Part shown: piece after piece, positions 10,352 to 18,928 of the stretch
Layout: each line of letters starts with the position of its first letter
Position numbering within the stretch: the first letter of the stretch is position 1
Assembly (NCBI GenBank): GCA_017476785.1
Contig: JAFUZD010000069.1
Coordinates: 66,028-109,953 of the forward strand
Reading direction: 5' to 3'
DNA from: Prevotella sp.
GTDB taxonomy: Bacteria; Bacteroidota; Bacteroidia; Bacteroidales; Bacteroidaceae
DNA length: 43,926 nucleotides
The notes under the pieces: generated by a model
What the model saw: only the letters and a program-made list of their open reading frames with translations
The model's database searches: none
Told to the model about the DNA's origin: nothing
Made by a program: the position numbers and the translations under genes

Positions 10352-10359
10352 TAAATTTG
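10352..10359 (+). promoter_or_regulatory. -7 box TAAATTTG upstream of the TonB receptor
   Basis: TAAATTTG fits the Bacteroidetes -7 consensus and lies 41 bp before the ATG of the receptor gene. No good -33 TTTG is seen. Confidence 0.55.
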
Positions 10360-10400
10360 CAAGCGAAAACAATAATTATTGATCAATAAAGACAAAGTTT

Positions 10401-13400
10401 ATGCAGAAAAGATTGCTCTTACTGTTTGCCTTAATGTTAACGTGTTCGCTAACGATTCTGGCACAGGTAACCACTTCCGGCATCTACGGTAAGGTGACGG
10501 CCGACAACGAAGAAGCCATCGGAGCTACCGTCACGGCCAAGCACATTCCCTCGGGAACGGCTTACTATGCAGTGACCAACACCAACGGACGCTACACCAT
10601 TCAGGGTATGCGCGTGGGCGGCCCCTACGAAATCACCATCTCGTACGTGGGATTCCAGTCTGAAGTCATCAAGAACGTGCAGCTGGCACTCGGCGAGTCG
10701 GCTCCCTTCAACGCCACGCTGAAGGAAGACGCACGCGTGCTCGGCGAAGTGGTGGTGACGGGAAAGGCCGGCATCGGCGGCTCGGGCGCAGCCACTAACT
10801 TCTCTATCGAGCAGATTGAGAACGCCCCGACGGTGAACCGCAGCGTCTACGACATTGCCAAGCTGTCGCCACTGGTCAACGTCAGCAAATATGGCGGCAT
10901 CTCGATTGCTGGTGCCAACAACCGCTACAACTCGTTCCAGATTGACGGTGTGGTGAGCAACGACGTGTTCGGACTCACCAGCACGGGTATGAACGGAGCT
11001 CAGGCCGGCGGCAACCCCATCTCGATGGATGCCATTGAGCAGATTCAGGTGGTGGCCTCGCCCTTCGACGTTCGCCAGAGCGGATTCACCGGCGGTGCCA
11101 TCAACGCCATCACCAAGAGCGGAACCAACAAGCTCACGGGAACGGCCTTTGGCTACTATACCAACGAAGACCTCTACGGACGCTATAACCAGATGACACG
11201 CAAGCGCGACAAGCTGACCAACGAGGCCACCAAGACCTACGGCTTCACGCTCGGCGGACCCATCGTGAAGGACAAGCTGTTCTTCTTCGTCAGTGCCGAG
11301 GGTAAGGAGCGCCAGTACCCCGCCAGCTACTATGCCGGCCTCGACGGCTACTTTATGACCCCGTCGCTCGCACAGGCAATGATTGACAAGTACGAGCAGA
11401 TTACCGGCATCCGGGAGAGCTATGCCCGCAACGACGTGGAGACCAAGAGCCTCTCACTGCTGGGACGCATCGACTGGAACATCAACCAGAACAACAAGCT
11501 CTCTGTGCGCTATCAGTTCAATACGGCCAAGAACTTCAGCTACTCGGGAGGCCAGTACACTTACTACTTCCACAACAGTGGCCAGACTTACAAGAACAAT
11601 ACCAACTCGGTGGTGCTGGAGCTCAACTCGCACATCAGCGATGCCCTGTACAACGAGCTGCGTGTCAGCGGTAACTTCGTACGCGACCACCGCGAGGTAG
11701 GCTACGAGGCACCCAGCGTCTATATCACCGCCGGTGGCGAGTATGACGTCACCTCGGGGCAGGAGACCAAAACGGGCAGCAGCCTCCGAGCCAGCCTCGG
11801 CCCGTACTATGCTGCCGGTATCAACTTCTACGACCAGAACATCTACACCATTGAGGACAACCTCTCTTGGTATAAGGGCAACCATACCGTCACACTCGGT
11901 ACGCACAATGAGTTCTACAAGATTACCAATGCATTCTATTCCTATGCATTCGGACAGTACAACTACAACACGTTTACCGACTTCTTCAACGACAATCCCG
12001 CCTCGTTCCAGTGGAACTATGCCGACACCAGCGTCACGGGCGACAGCAAATGGGCTGCTCCCATCAAAGCCGGACAGCTGGGCTTCTACCTGCAAGACAA
12101 GTGGGATGTCAACACGCAACTGCAGCTGACACTCGGCGTGCGCGTAGACGCTCCCGTCTACTTCAACAGCCCGTCGTGGAACTCTGAGTTCAACCTCACC
12201 GACTACGCCCGCAACAACGACATCTACGTAGGCCGCGCACCGAAGACCTCGCTGATGTTCTCGCCGCGCTTCGGCTTCCGTTACTTTATGAACGAGGCTC
12301 ACACCACGCTGCTGCGCGGTGGTATCGGCGTGTTCAACGGCCGTGCACCGTTCGTGTGGATTGAGAATGCGTGGGCCAACACGGGCATCGAGAAGAAGGG
12401 AACGCGCATCACCTCCAACGTGCCTAAGTTCTCTGACTACGGCCTCGACACGCCCGCCGCAGCCGCCTCGGCTGCCGGAACGGCCTCGAAGCCCGACATC
12501 AACACCGTGTCGCGCAACTTCAAGTTCCCGCAGGTGCTCCGCGCCAACCTCGCACTGGAGACCCAGCTGCCCGGCGGCATCAAGATGGCACTCGAGGGAA
12601 TGTTCTCCAAGAACCTCAACAGCGTGTGGTTCCAGAACCTCGCCATCAGCGACGAGGGTAGCAGCGTGTTCGCCGTGAAAGGCTTTGCTAACTCGGCTGT
12701 GCCCTACTACTCTTATAACGTAGGCAGCTACAACTCCATCATCAATCTGGCCAACACCAGCAAGGGTTATAGCTACTCGCTCAGTGCCAAGCTGGAGAAG
12801 AGCTTCGACTTCGGACTCGACCTGATGGCCAACTATACCTTCGGCCATTCCTACTCCGTCAACGAGGGAACGTCCTCGCAGGCCAGCTCCAACTGGGGCG
12901 GCTACATCCGCACCGACCCCAACAAGAAGGAGCTCGCTTACTCCATCTTCGACGTGCCTCACCGCCTGATGGTACAGGCCGCCTACAACTCTAAGCGCTA
13001 TGGCAGCGGACGCTGGCAGAGCCACGTATCGCTCACCTACAACGGTGTGAGCGGTATGCGCTACAGCCTCGTGATGAGCGAGGGCGTCACCTCGACCTTC
13101 AACGGCGACTACAGCCCCACGTCAACCTCCAACCAGCTGCTCTACATCCCCACCGATGCCGAGCTCGACGTGATGGAGTTCAGCACGAAGGCCGACCGCA
13201 TCAACTTCAAGCGCTGGATTGAGAACAACAGCTATGCACGCGACCACCGCGGCCAGTATGCTCCGCGCAACTCCAACGCCGCACCGTGGGAGAACCAGTT
13301 CGACCTCCACTTCGCTCAGGACTTCTTCTATCTGAAGGAGCGCGGCAGCAAAGTGACGCTCGTCTTCGATATCCTCAACGTGGCCAACCTGCTCAACCAT

Positions 13401-13577
13401 CACTGGGGCACCAGCTACAGCAGCGCCCTCTCGCAGCAGATACTGCGCGTAGACCAAGTGAAGGACGACGGCGCGGGCAACAAGTACGGCGTCTTCAGCT
13501 TCGCCGGCCAGAGCCCGCAGATCAACACTATGAACAGCCGCTGGCATATGCAGCTCGGTCTGCGCGTCACATTCTAA
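10401..13577 (+). CDS. TonB-dependent receptor, Oar-like
   Basis: A 1058-aa outer-membrane protein. It has a signal peptide (MQKRLLLLFALMLTCSLTILAQ), a carboxypeptidase-regulatory-like beta-sandwich (about residues 25-115), a plug with FQIDGVVSNDVFGL and SGFTGGAINAITKSGTN (about 135-245), and a large barrel ending in an aromatic C-terminus (LRVTF). The sequence fits the Oar-type group rather than SusC: no SusD partner or TonB-box operon partner is adjacent. The substrate is unknown; relatives have been linked to adhesion, secretion or peptide uptake. Strong GC3 bias and a highly regular codon choice suggest high expression. Monocistronic: own promoter upstream, terminator at 13608-13647. Confidence 0.92.
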   Translation: MQKRLLLLFALMLTCSLTILAQVTTSGIYGKVTADNEEAIGATVTAKHIPSGTAYYAVTNTNGRYTIQGMRVGGPYEITISYVGFQSEVIKNVQLALGESAPFNATLKEDARVLGEVVVTGKAGIGGSGAATNFSIEQIENAPTVNRSVYDIAKLSPLVNVSKYGGISIAGANNRYNSFQIDGVVSNDVFGLTSTGMNGAQAGGNPISMDAIEQIQVVASPFDVRQSGFTGGAINAITKSGTNKLTGTAFGYYTNEDLYGRYNQMTRKRDKLTNEATKTYGFTLGGPIVKDKLFFFVSAEGKERQYPASYYAGLDGYFMTPSLAQAMIDKYEQITGIRESYARNDVETKSLSLLGRIDWNINQNNKLSVRYQFNTAKNFSYSGGQYTYYFHNSGQTYKNNTNSVVLELNSHISDALYNELRVSGNFVRDHREVGYEAPSVYITAGGEYDVTSGQETKTGSSLRASLGPYYAAGINFYDQNIYTIEDNLSWYKGNHTVTLGTHNEFYKITNAFYSYAFGQYNYNTFTDFFNDNPASFQWNYADTSVTGDSKWAAPIKAGQLGFYLQDKWDVNTQLQLTLGVRVDAPVYFNSPSWNSEFNLTDYARNNDIYVGRAPKTSLMFSPRFGFRYFMNEAHTTLLRGGIGVFNGRAPFVWIENAWANTGIEKKGTRITSNVPKFSDYGLDTPAAAASAAGTASKPDINTVSRNFKFPQVLRANLALETQLPGGIKMALEGMFSKNLNSVWFQNLAISDEGSSVFAVKGFANSAVPYYSYNVGSYNSIINLANTSKGYSYSLSAKLEKSFDFGLDLMANYTFGHSYSVNEGTSSQASSNWGGYIRTDPNKKELAYSIFDVPHRLMVQAAYNSKRYGSGRWQSHVSLTYNGVSGMRYSLVMSEGVTSTFNGDYSPTSTSNQLLYIPTDAELDVMEFSTKADRINFKRWIENNSYARDHRGQYAPRNSNAAPWENQFDLHFAQDFFYLKERGSKVTLVFDILNVANLLNHHWGTSYSSALSQQILRVDQVKDDGAGNKYGVFSFAGQSPQINTMNSRWHMQLGLRVTF

Positions 13578-13607
13578 GACCGCAACCGGCCGCATCCCAT
13601 CCCAATA

Positions 13608-13647
13608 AATCGGGGACACTCCCATTCGGAGTGCCCCCGATTCTTTT
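13608..13647 (+). terminator. Rho-independent terminator of the TonB receptor
   Basis: AATCGGGG...CACTCC pairs with GGAGTG...CCCCGATT with a single opposed mismatch and a 5-nt loop, followed by TTTT. Confidence 0.85.
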
Positions 13648-13754
13648 GTAAAAAGGACTTCCGTAACCCCAGAACTCCCACATCGGACTTCGGCAAGCAA
13701 GCCGGCCTCACCAGCTTCACAATCACCCGCTGCAAAAGAAAAAAGAGTTTTTCT

Positions 13755-13785
13755 TTTGTACTTTCCACACTTCTTCGTATCTTTG
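13755..13785 (+). promoter_or_regulatory. Promoter of the TerB/VWA operon
   Basis: TTTG at 13755-13758 and TATCTTTG at 13778-13785 are separated by 19 bp, an excellent match to the Bacteroidetes -33/-7 consensus. Transcription would start near 13792, leaving a leader of about 290 nt before the first gene. Confidence 0.8.
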
Positions 13786-13913
13786 CCATTGGTTCATTGC
13801 AACCGCTATGAACAGGAAACGCTGGAGTATAAATAATATTAATAAATGAATATGACATAAACGTTTAACATTGACATAAGAAGAAAAGGAAGTGTTTGCT
13901 TCTACTGATATAG

Positions 13914-14025
13914 TCTGAAAATCGCCAAATTGACAGATATATACACATTGGTAGCAAGTGAATGCTTACACTGCATTAGGTGTAGGCTTCATTGTGTGTA
14001 TATAGGTGTTTGGCGATACCTCAGA
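13914..14025 (+). ncRNA. Long imperfect stem in the leader of the TerB/VWA operon
   Basis: Nested complementary segments line up in order: TCTGA (13914-13918) with TCAGA (14021-14025); a perfect 9-bp ATCGCCAAA (13921-13929) with TTTGGCGAT (14009-14017); a perfect 10-bp TATATACACA (13938-13947) with TGTGTATATA (13995-14004); and an inner weaker pairing. The register supports one long hairpin in the transcribed leader. It matches no riboswitch I recognise. A degraded inverted-repeat element is the alternative. Confidence 0.6.
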
Positions 14026-14048
14026 TTAACAAGCGAAGTCACACCTTT

Positions 14049-14072
14049 CTTTTTGCCGAGTGTCGCAAAAAG
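14049..14072 (+). promoter_or_regulatory. Hairpin just before the TerB-like start codon
   Basis: CTTTTTGC (14049-14056) pairs perfectly with GCAAAAAG (14065-14072), ending 8 nt before the ATG at 14081. It covers the place where the ribosome would bind, so translational control is plausible. Confidence 0.5.
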
Positions 14073-14080
14073 AGACCAAA

Positions 14081-14479
14081 ATGGAAATCAATGCAAAAAG
14101 AAAAGCGCAGTTTCTCGACCTCTACGCAATGGTGACGGCCGATGGGATTGTACACCCGAAAGAGCTGGAGACGCTCTATCGGATTGGAACCGAGACGTAT
14201 GGACTGACACAAGACGAAATGACAGACTGCGTCAAGTCGTCGGGAATCTCGTCTGTCATTCCCGAACTGCCAGAGGAGCGGGTCGGTATGCTCTATCAGA
14301 TGGCCCTCATTGCGTGGGCTGACGGCGAATTGGAAACGTCGGAGCGCAATCTGCTGCGCCGCTATGCGGTGCTGTATGGCGTGAACGACGAGGACATCGA
14401 CGAGCTCGTGGACTTCCTGCTCCAGCGGGCAAAGGACAACGTGAAAGAAGCAGACGTGATTAAGGAACTAAACAGTTGA
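14081..14479 (+). CDS. TerB-like protein
   Basis: A 132-residue, mostly helical acidic protein from ATG 14081 (a GTG at 14060 would add seven residues and sits in a hairpin loop). It fits the TerB/tellurite-resistance-like helical fold: an N-terminal MVTADGIVHPKELE helix pair with Asp/Glu positions repeated as ALIAWADGELETSER about 65 residues later, the internal duplication typical of TerB metal-binding helices. TerB-like proteins are cytoplasmic and act with membrane or VWA partners in stress responses. It is the first gene of a four-gene rightward set, starting after a structured leader. The stop is 5 bp before the next ATG. Confidence 0.75.
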   Translation: MEINAKRKAQFLDLYAMVTADGIVHPKELETLYRIGTETYGLTQDEMTDCVKSSGISSVIPELPEERVGMLYQMALIAWADGELETSERNLLRRYAVLYGVNDEDIDELVDFLLQRAKDNVKEADVIKELNS

Positions 14480-14484
14480 CGGCT

Positions 14485-15699
14485 ATGAATCCTATTTCAA
14501 AACTTTTCAGGAAATCGACAGAATTGTCGACGGTTCCTGCTGCTCCCATTCCACAAGAAGCAAAGAAGGCAGGAGAAACCTATCAGAACTGGGGGAAGCG
14601 AATCTGTGCAACCGTTTCGGGAAACAGCATTGCGCTGGCAGCCTTTCTTCATAATGTGTACAATTACATCTATAAGGAGCAGGCGGGCACTGTTACATTT
14701 CAAGAAGAAATGCAGCGAAACATACAAATAGAAATTAAGCAGAGCCAAAATAACATCGACTTCTCCAACCAACAGATTAACGACCATTTCCAGCAGATAG
14801 CGGCCAATGACGATAGAATACAGGAGTTGACGGCCGAAAAGAACAAAGTTGCCGTTGAAGGTCGCAAGGCAAATCCAGCAGCTAAAGCCAAATTGATTCT
14901 GGGCTCCGTCATCTTGGTGCCGCTCACCTGTTATCTCTTCCTCTTTTACAGCAGCACGTTCTTCTCCGCATTCCTTGCAGGAAAAAATGCCATTAAAGAT
15001 GCGGCTGGTGCAATGTTCAATCCTCATTGCTTCGAAATCGCTTGGGGCAGCAACATTGCAACATTCTTCTTTATGATGTGCTTCCCGGTCATCTTCTTGG
15101 GATTGGGTTTTAGCCTTCATTTCTTCTCCATTGAAAAGGGGAAGGCAAAATACTTGAAAATGGCGGCCATTGTGCTGGTTACCTTTGCATTCGACTGTAT
15201 CTTGGCCTATAAAATTGGCGATAGAATACATCAGTATATGGTCAACCAAGACCTTATACCCGACAGTGAGTACACCATTACGATGGCTATCCACGACCCC
15301 AATACGTGGGCCGTCATCTTCTGCGGTTTCATAGCCTACATCATCTGGGGCATTGTGTTCGACCAGTCGATGGATGCGTATGGGGCTTTGGACCAAAGGG
15401 CTATCGAACTGCAAGCTATCAACGACAGAATCAACAAACTTGAGGAAAGCAATAAGGACGAACAAAAAGAAATACAAAGTCTGCACACAAGAATCAACGA
15501 CTTGCAAAATAAGATAGCTGCATTGACTTCCCAGCTAAACAACAAAATCTTTATCGACACAAATGCCATCAAGACCGAGATGGGCAACTTCTTCTCGGGA
15601 TGGATTGCCCAGATGGGATTCCTCGGTTGCTCGTCGACAGAACAAGCAGAAGCGAGAGATACATACGGAAAAACGATAGAAACGCTATTTAAAGAATAA
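14485..15699 (+). CDS. Membrane protein with two coiled coils, TerB/VWA operon
   Basis: 404 residues from ATG 14485. The layout is a soluble N-terminus, a first coiled coil (about 65-125, rich in Gln/Asn/Ile), four to five hydrophobic segments (about 135-285), then a second coiled coil (about 295-360) and a short C-terminal part containing GFLGCSS. I recognise no named family. The arrangement (helical rods on both sides of a membrane block) suggests a scaffold linking cytoplasmic TerB-like protein to the envelope, but that is inference. Base composition is visibly more AT-rich than the flanking receptor and OPT genes. It is 4 bp from the next gene, so translation is probably coupled. Confidence 0.8.
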   Translation: MNPISKLFRKSTELSTVPAAPIPQEAKKAGETYQNWGKRICATVSGNSIALAAFLHNVYNYIYKEQAGTVTFQEEMQRNIQIEIKQSQNNIDFSNQQINDHFQQIAANDDRIQELTAEKNKVAVEGRKANPAAKAKLILGSVILVPLTCYLFLFYSSTFFSAFLAGKNAIKDAAGAMFNPHCFEIAWGSNIATFFFMMCFPVIFLGLGFSLHFFSIEKGKAKYLKMAAIVLVTFAFDCILAYKIGDRIHQYMVNQDLIPDSEYTITMAIHDPNTWAVIFCGFIAYIIWGIVFDQSMDAYGALDQRAIELQAINDRINKLEESNKDEQKEIQSLHTRINDLQNKIAALTSQLNNKIFIDTNAIKTEMGNFFSGWIAQMGFLGCSSTEQAEARDTYGKTIETLFKE

Positions 15700-15703
15700 A
15701 ACA

Positions 15704-16558
15704 ATGAAAAAGACCATTTTAATTTTCGGTATGATTGCCGTCGTATGCACGGCAGCCAATCTTTCTTGCAGTGGAAGCGGTGGCTCAAAGAATGCAGAAG
15801 CAACAACAGAAGACACGGACAAGCCATTGAACATCACCATATTCATTGACTTGTCAGACCGATTGGTACAGGCAAGCCAGCCGTCACAGATTGAGAGAGA
15901 CACCGCATTGGTGGGCTACATTGCAGATTGCTTCTTTGCGATGACAAAGGAGAGTGATGGCGGCATACAGGACAGCAAGAACCGCATCAAAGTTCTATTC
16001 AGCCCAGAGCCTAACGCCACTGCTATGGCCAAATGTGCCGAAGACTTGATTCTCGATATACAGAAATGCCGCGAAGGTGCCGAGAGGAAAGCAAGAGTGA
16101 AAGGCGTCAAGCAGGCATTCCAAACCAGTTTGGCACAGATATATAGCCAAGCAATAGAAGACAACGACTTCCACGGATGCGATATTTGGGGATTCTTCAG
16201 CAATAAGAAAGTGGACACACACTGCATCAGTGATGGATACAGAAACATTTTAATCGTCTTGACAGATGGCTATTTGTTCGATGACAAGACTAAGGCAATT
16301 AATGGTGACACTTCTGTTTTTATTGTCCCCAAAATCCTGCAAAATCCCAATGCAGCCCTCAAAGTGGCAAGAAATGACTTGAAGAATCTGGAAGTGCTGA
16401 TACTGGAGATTAATCCAGAGCCGAAGTATCTGCCCAAGATGAAGTCTATGCTTGAGAATTGGCTTGTCGGAATGGGATTGAATGCGGACGATATAAAAAT
16501 CGAGGATACGGGATTGCCTGCACATAAGCGAGACATCATTGAGCGTTTTTTAAATTAA
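15704..16558 (+). CDS. Probable VWA-like lipoprotein
   Basis: A 284-aa exported protein. A hydrophobic signal segment (residues 4-20) is followed by Cys22 and a Gly/Ser-rich linker, so lipidation is likely although the lipobox (NLSC) is not ideal. The domain from about 43 begins ITIFIDLSDR, a MIDAS-like DxSxx after a hydrophobic strand, and later has ILIVLTDGYLF (about 184-194), the usual second MIDAS aspartate of von Willebrand factor A folds. I see no close named family. In this operon with a TerB-like protein it recalls the TerB/VWA partnerships described for Ter stress systems, here placed in the envelope. Function unknown. Confidence 0.72.
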   Translation: MKKTILIFGMIAVVCTAANLSCSGSGGSKNAEATTEDTDKPLNITIFIDLSDRLVQASQPSQIERDTALVGYIADCFFAMTKESDGGIQDSKNRIKVLFSPEPNATAMAKCAEDLILDIQKCREGAERKARVKGVKQAFQTSLAQIYSQAIEDNDFHGCDIWGFFSNKKVDTHCISDGYRNILIVLTDGYLFDDKTKAINGDTSVFIVPKILQNPNAALKVARNDLKNLEVLILEINPEPKYLPKMKSMLENWLVGMGLNADDIKIEDTGLPAHKRDIIERFLN

Positions 16559-16573
16559 ATTAGCCCAGTTCTT

Positions 16574-16807
16574 ATGAAATACTTGTTATCTATTGTATTT
16601 GCGTTCGCTGCTGTAAACTGGCAGTCGTATGCCGCTACGGAAAACCATCAAGAGGTATACGTATATATCTGTACCGGCCCGACCGCAAGCCGTTACCACC
16701 GCAGCCAATATTGCAGCGGACTGAATAATTGCTCGGGTTCCATTGTACAAGTGACATTGGCAAAAGCAAAGGCGATGCACCGCACTCCGTGCAAGAAGTG
16801 CTATTAA
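16574..16807 (+). CDS. Small secreted Cys/His-rich protein
   Basis: 77 residues: a signal peptide (MKYLLSIVFAFAAVNWQSYA) and a compact domain with the pattern YH-x4-YC-x2-L...LAKAKAM-x3-PCKKC. The YHxxxxC...PCxxC arrangement is seen in small exported domains and attached to nucleases or SH3-type proteins, and probably binds a metal. It is the last gene of the TerB/VWA operon, 15 bp after the VWA-like gene, and ends before a strong terminator. Function not known. Confidence 0.75.
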   Translation: MKYLLSIVFAFAAVNWQSYAATENHQEVYVYICTGPTASRYHRSQYCSGLNNCSGSIVQVTLAKAKAMHRTPCKKCY

Positions 16808-16834
16808 TCATCGTTCTGACGCCTCTGAAGTGCA

Positions 16835-16873
16835 AAGCGCGCAGGCCTCCCGCCGTGGGAAGCCTGCGCGCTT
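16835..16873. terminator. Bidirectional terminator
   Basis: AAGCGCGCAGGC pairs with GCCTGCGCGCTT around a TCCC/GGGA inner stem. It sits between the convergent TerB/VWA operon and the OPT transporter gene and can serve both. Confidence 0.8.
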
Positions 16874-16898
16874 CGTTATGAGGAGATTGCTTCTCGGC

Positions 16899-18926
16899 CT
16901 ACTTCCCCGTGCGCGTGGCACGGATGAAGTAGGTGATAAGCAGGATGTAGGCGACGAGGGAGAGGAGCTCGCTGAGGGGGTTGCCCCACCACTCGCCATA
17001 CTGGAACTGGATGCCGCCGAAGCGCATCAGGGCACTGACGACGCCCATCAGGGCACCGCCGGCGATGAAGCCCGAGGCAATGAGGTTGCCCTTCTCGCCG
17101 CGTTCCTTATTAACGGCAGCGTCCTTAGAGCGGGTGGTGACAAACCAGTTGACGGCTCCGCCTACGAGCAGCGGCACGTTGAGCTCCAGCGGGATGAACA
17201 TTCCGAGGGCGAAGGGCAGGGCCGGCACCTTACAGTAGGTGAGGACGATGGCCAGCAGTGCGCCGATGGCATAGAGCGCCCACGGTGCTCCCACGCCGTT
17301 CATCAGCGGGTCGATGACGGCCGCCATCGCGTTGGCTTGCGGGGCGGCCAACTGTCCGGAGGCGAACCCGTAAGTCTCGTTGAGCAGCATCATCACGCCG
17401 CCCACGGTAGCCGCACTGACCAGTGTGCCGAGGAACTTCCACGTCTCCTGCTTGCGGGGCGTGGTGCCCAGCCAGTAGCCTATCTTCAGGTCGGTGATGA
17501 ACGAGCCGGCCATTGAGAGTGCCGTGCACACCACGCCACCCATTATGAGTGCAGCCACCATTCCGCCCGTTCCCTTCAGTCCTACGCCCACCATCACTAC
17601 CGAGGCGAGGATGAGCGTCATCAGCGTCATTCCGCTCACGGGGTTGGAGCCCACGATGGCGATGGCATTGGCTGCCACGGTGGTGAAGAGGAAGGCGATG
17701 ACGGCCGTCAGCACGATGGCCACCAGTGCGAACAGCAGGTTGCCGTCCATCACGCCCAGCCAGAAGAAGACGAACGTGATGAGGATGGTGAGGGCCGACG
17801 CGATGGCAATGAAGCGGAACGGCAGGTCGCGCTCGGTACGCAGAGCGCCCTGAGGACTCTGAGAACTCTGAGTGCTCTGAGAACTCGGAGAACTCTGAGA
17901 ACTCGGAGTGCTCGGAGAATCCGGCTTCAGCCGCTTCACGGCTCCGATGATGATGTCCTTACTCTTGATGATGCCGATGATGCCGGCCATTGCGATGGCA
18001 CCGATGCCGATAGACTTGCCGTAGGCCGTGAATATCTCGCCCGGCATCATATCGCCCACGGCCGTCGTGATGGCCGGGTTCCACTGGTTGAGCACCGTGT
18101 CGCTGAAGATGATGGCCATCCCCGGCACGACGAGCCACCAGATGAACAGCGAGCCGAGCGTGATGATCAGCGCATAGCGCAGGCCGATGATATAGCCCAG
18201 ACCCAGCACGGCGGCTCCCGTGTTGCACTTGAACACCAGCTTGGCTTTCTCGGCGACGGTCTGTCCGAAGGGCAACAGGTACGACGTGACGTTCTCGTTC
18301 CACCAGCCGAAGGTGGCCACGATGAAGTCGTACAGTCCGCCCACCAGTCCGGCTATCAGCAGCGGCTTGGCCTGTGCACCACCTTTTGCGCCGCTTACCA
18401 ACACCTGCGTGGTGGCCGTGGCCTCGGGGAAGGGGTACTTGCCGTGCATATCCGAGACGAAATACTTGCGGAAGGGGATGAGGAACAGGATGCCGATGAT
18501 GCCGCCCAAGAGCGACGATATGAAGATGTTGACAAACGAGGCCGACATCTCGGGGTACTTGGCTTGCAGGATGTAGATGGCCGGCAGCGTGAAGATGGCA
18601 CCGGCCACCACGGCACCCGAGCAGGCACCGATAGACTGGATGATGACGTTCTCGCCCAGTGCGCGGTTGCGCTTGGTGGCCGTCGACACGCCTACGGCGA
18701 TGATGGCGATGGGGATGGCAGCCTCGAACACCTGACCCACCTTCAGTCCGAGATAGGCGGCAGCTGCTGAGAACACCATTGCCATAATAACGCCCCACGT
18801 CACCGACCACGCGTTCACTTCGGGAACGCTCTCGCCGGCCGGCATCAGCGGTTCATACTTCTCTCCTTCATTCAGCTCCCGGAACGCGTTCTCGGGCAGC
18901 TGCATTGTTTCCTTTTCTGCTTTCAT
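16899..18926 (-). CDS. OPT family transporter
   Basis: A 675-aa polytopic inner-membrane protein of the oligopeptide-transporter family (about 14-16 segments). Visible hallmarks are NAWSVTWGVIMAMVFSAAAAYLGLKVGQ near the N-terminus, KYPFPEATATTQVL and a long Gly-rich second half. Bacterial members import peptides or metal chelates by proton coupling. A Ser/Thr/Gln/Pro low-complexity insert (about residues 334-359, 17851-17925) sits in a cytoplasmic loop and looks like a minisatellite expansion. The start at 18926 is only 2 bp after the GH43-like stop, so both are likely on one message from the promoter at 20074-20081; MQLPENAF (18905) is an alternative start. Confidence 0.9.
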   Translation of the reverse strand: MKAEKETMQLPENAFRELNEGEKYEPLMPAGESVPEVNAWSVTWGVIMAMVFSAAAAYLGLKVGQVFEAAIPIAIIAVGVSTATKRNRALGENVIIQSIGACSGAVVAGAIFTLPAIYILQAKYPEMSASFVNIFISSLLGGIIGILFLIPFRKYFVSDMHGKYPFPEATATTQVLVSGAKGGAQAKPLLIAGLVGGLYDFIVATFGWWNENVTSYLLPFGQTVAEKAKLVFKCNTGAAVLGLGYIIGLRYALIITLGSLFIWWLVVPGMAIIFSDTVLNQWNPAITTAVGDMMPGEIFTAYGKSIGIGAIAMAGIIGIIKSKDIIIGAVKRLKPDSPSTPSSQSSPSSQSTQSSQSPQGALRTERDLPFRFIAIASALTILITFVFFWLGVMDGNLLFALVAIVLTAVIAFLFTTVAANAIAIVGSNPVSGMTLMTLILASVVMVGVGLKGTGGMVAALIMGGVVCTALSMAGSFITDLKIGYWLGTTPRKQETWKFLGTLVSAATVGGVMMLLNETYGFASGQLAAPQANAMAAVIDPLMNGVGAPWALYAIGALLAIVLTYCKVPALPFALGMFIPLELNVPLLVGGAVNWFVTTRSKDAAVNKERGEKGNLIASGFIAGGALMGVVSALMRFGGIQFQYGEWWGNPLSELLSLVAYILLITYFIRATRTGK
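17851..17925. repeat. 9-bp-unit coding minisatellite in the OPT gene
   Basis: About seven imperfect copies of a GAACTCTGA/GTGCTCTGA nonamer, read in the minus frame as Ser-Ser-Gln-type triplets. Units differ mainly by T/G exchanges. All length steps are multiples of three, so expansion keeps the frame. Confidence 0.85.
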
Positions 18927-18928
18927 TG

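Noticed and set aside
10136-10372. Minus-strand frame with repeated Arg-Glu-Asn segments
   Set aside because: Its repetitiveness comes from the TCTCGCGA palindromes; no ribosome site or family match.
13930-14322. 130-codon plus-strand frame covering the TerB leader and gene start
   Set aside because: It overlaps the leader stem and is out of frame with the TerB-like gene, which has the better start and domain match.
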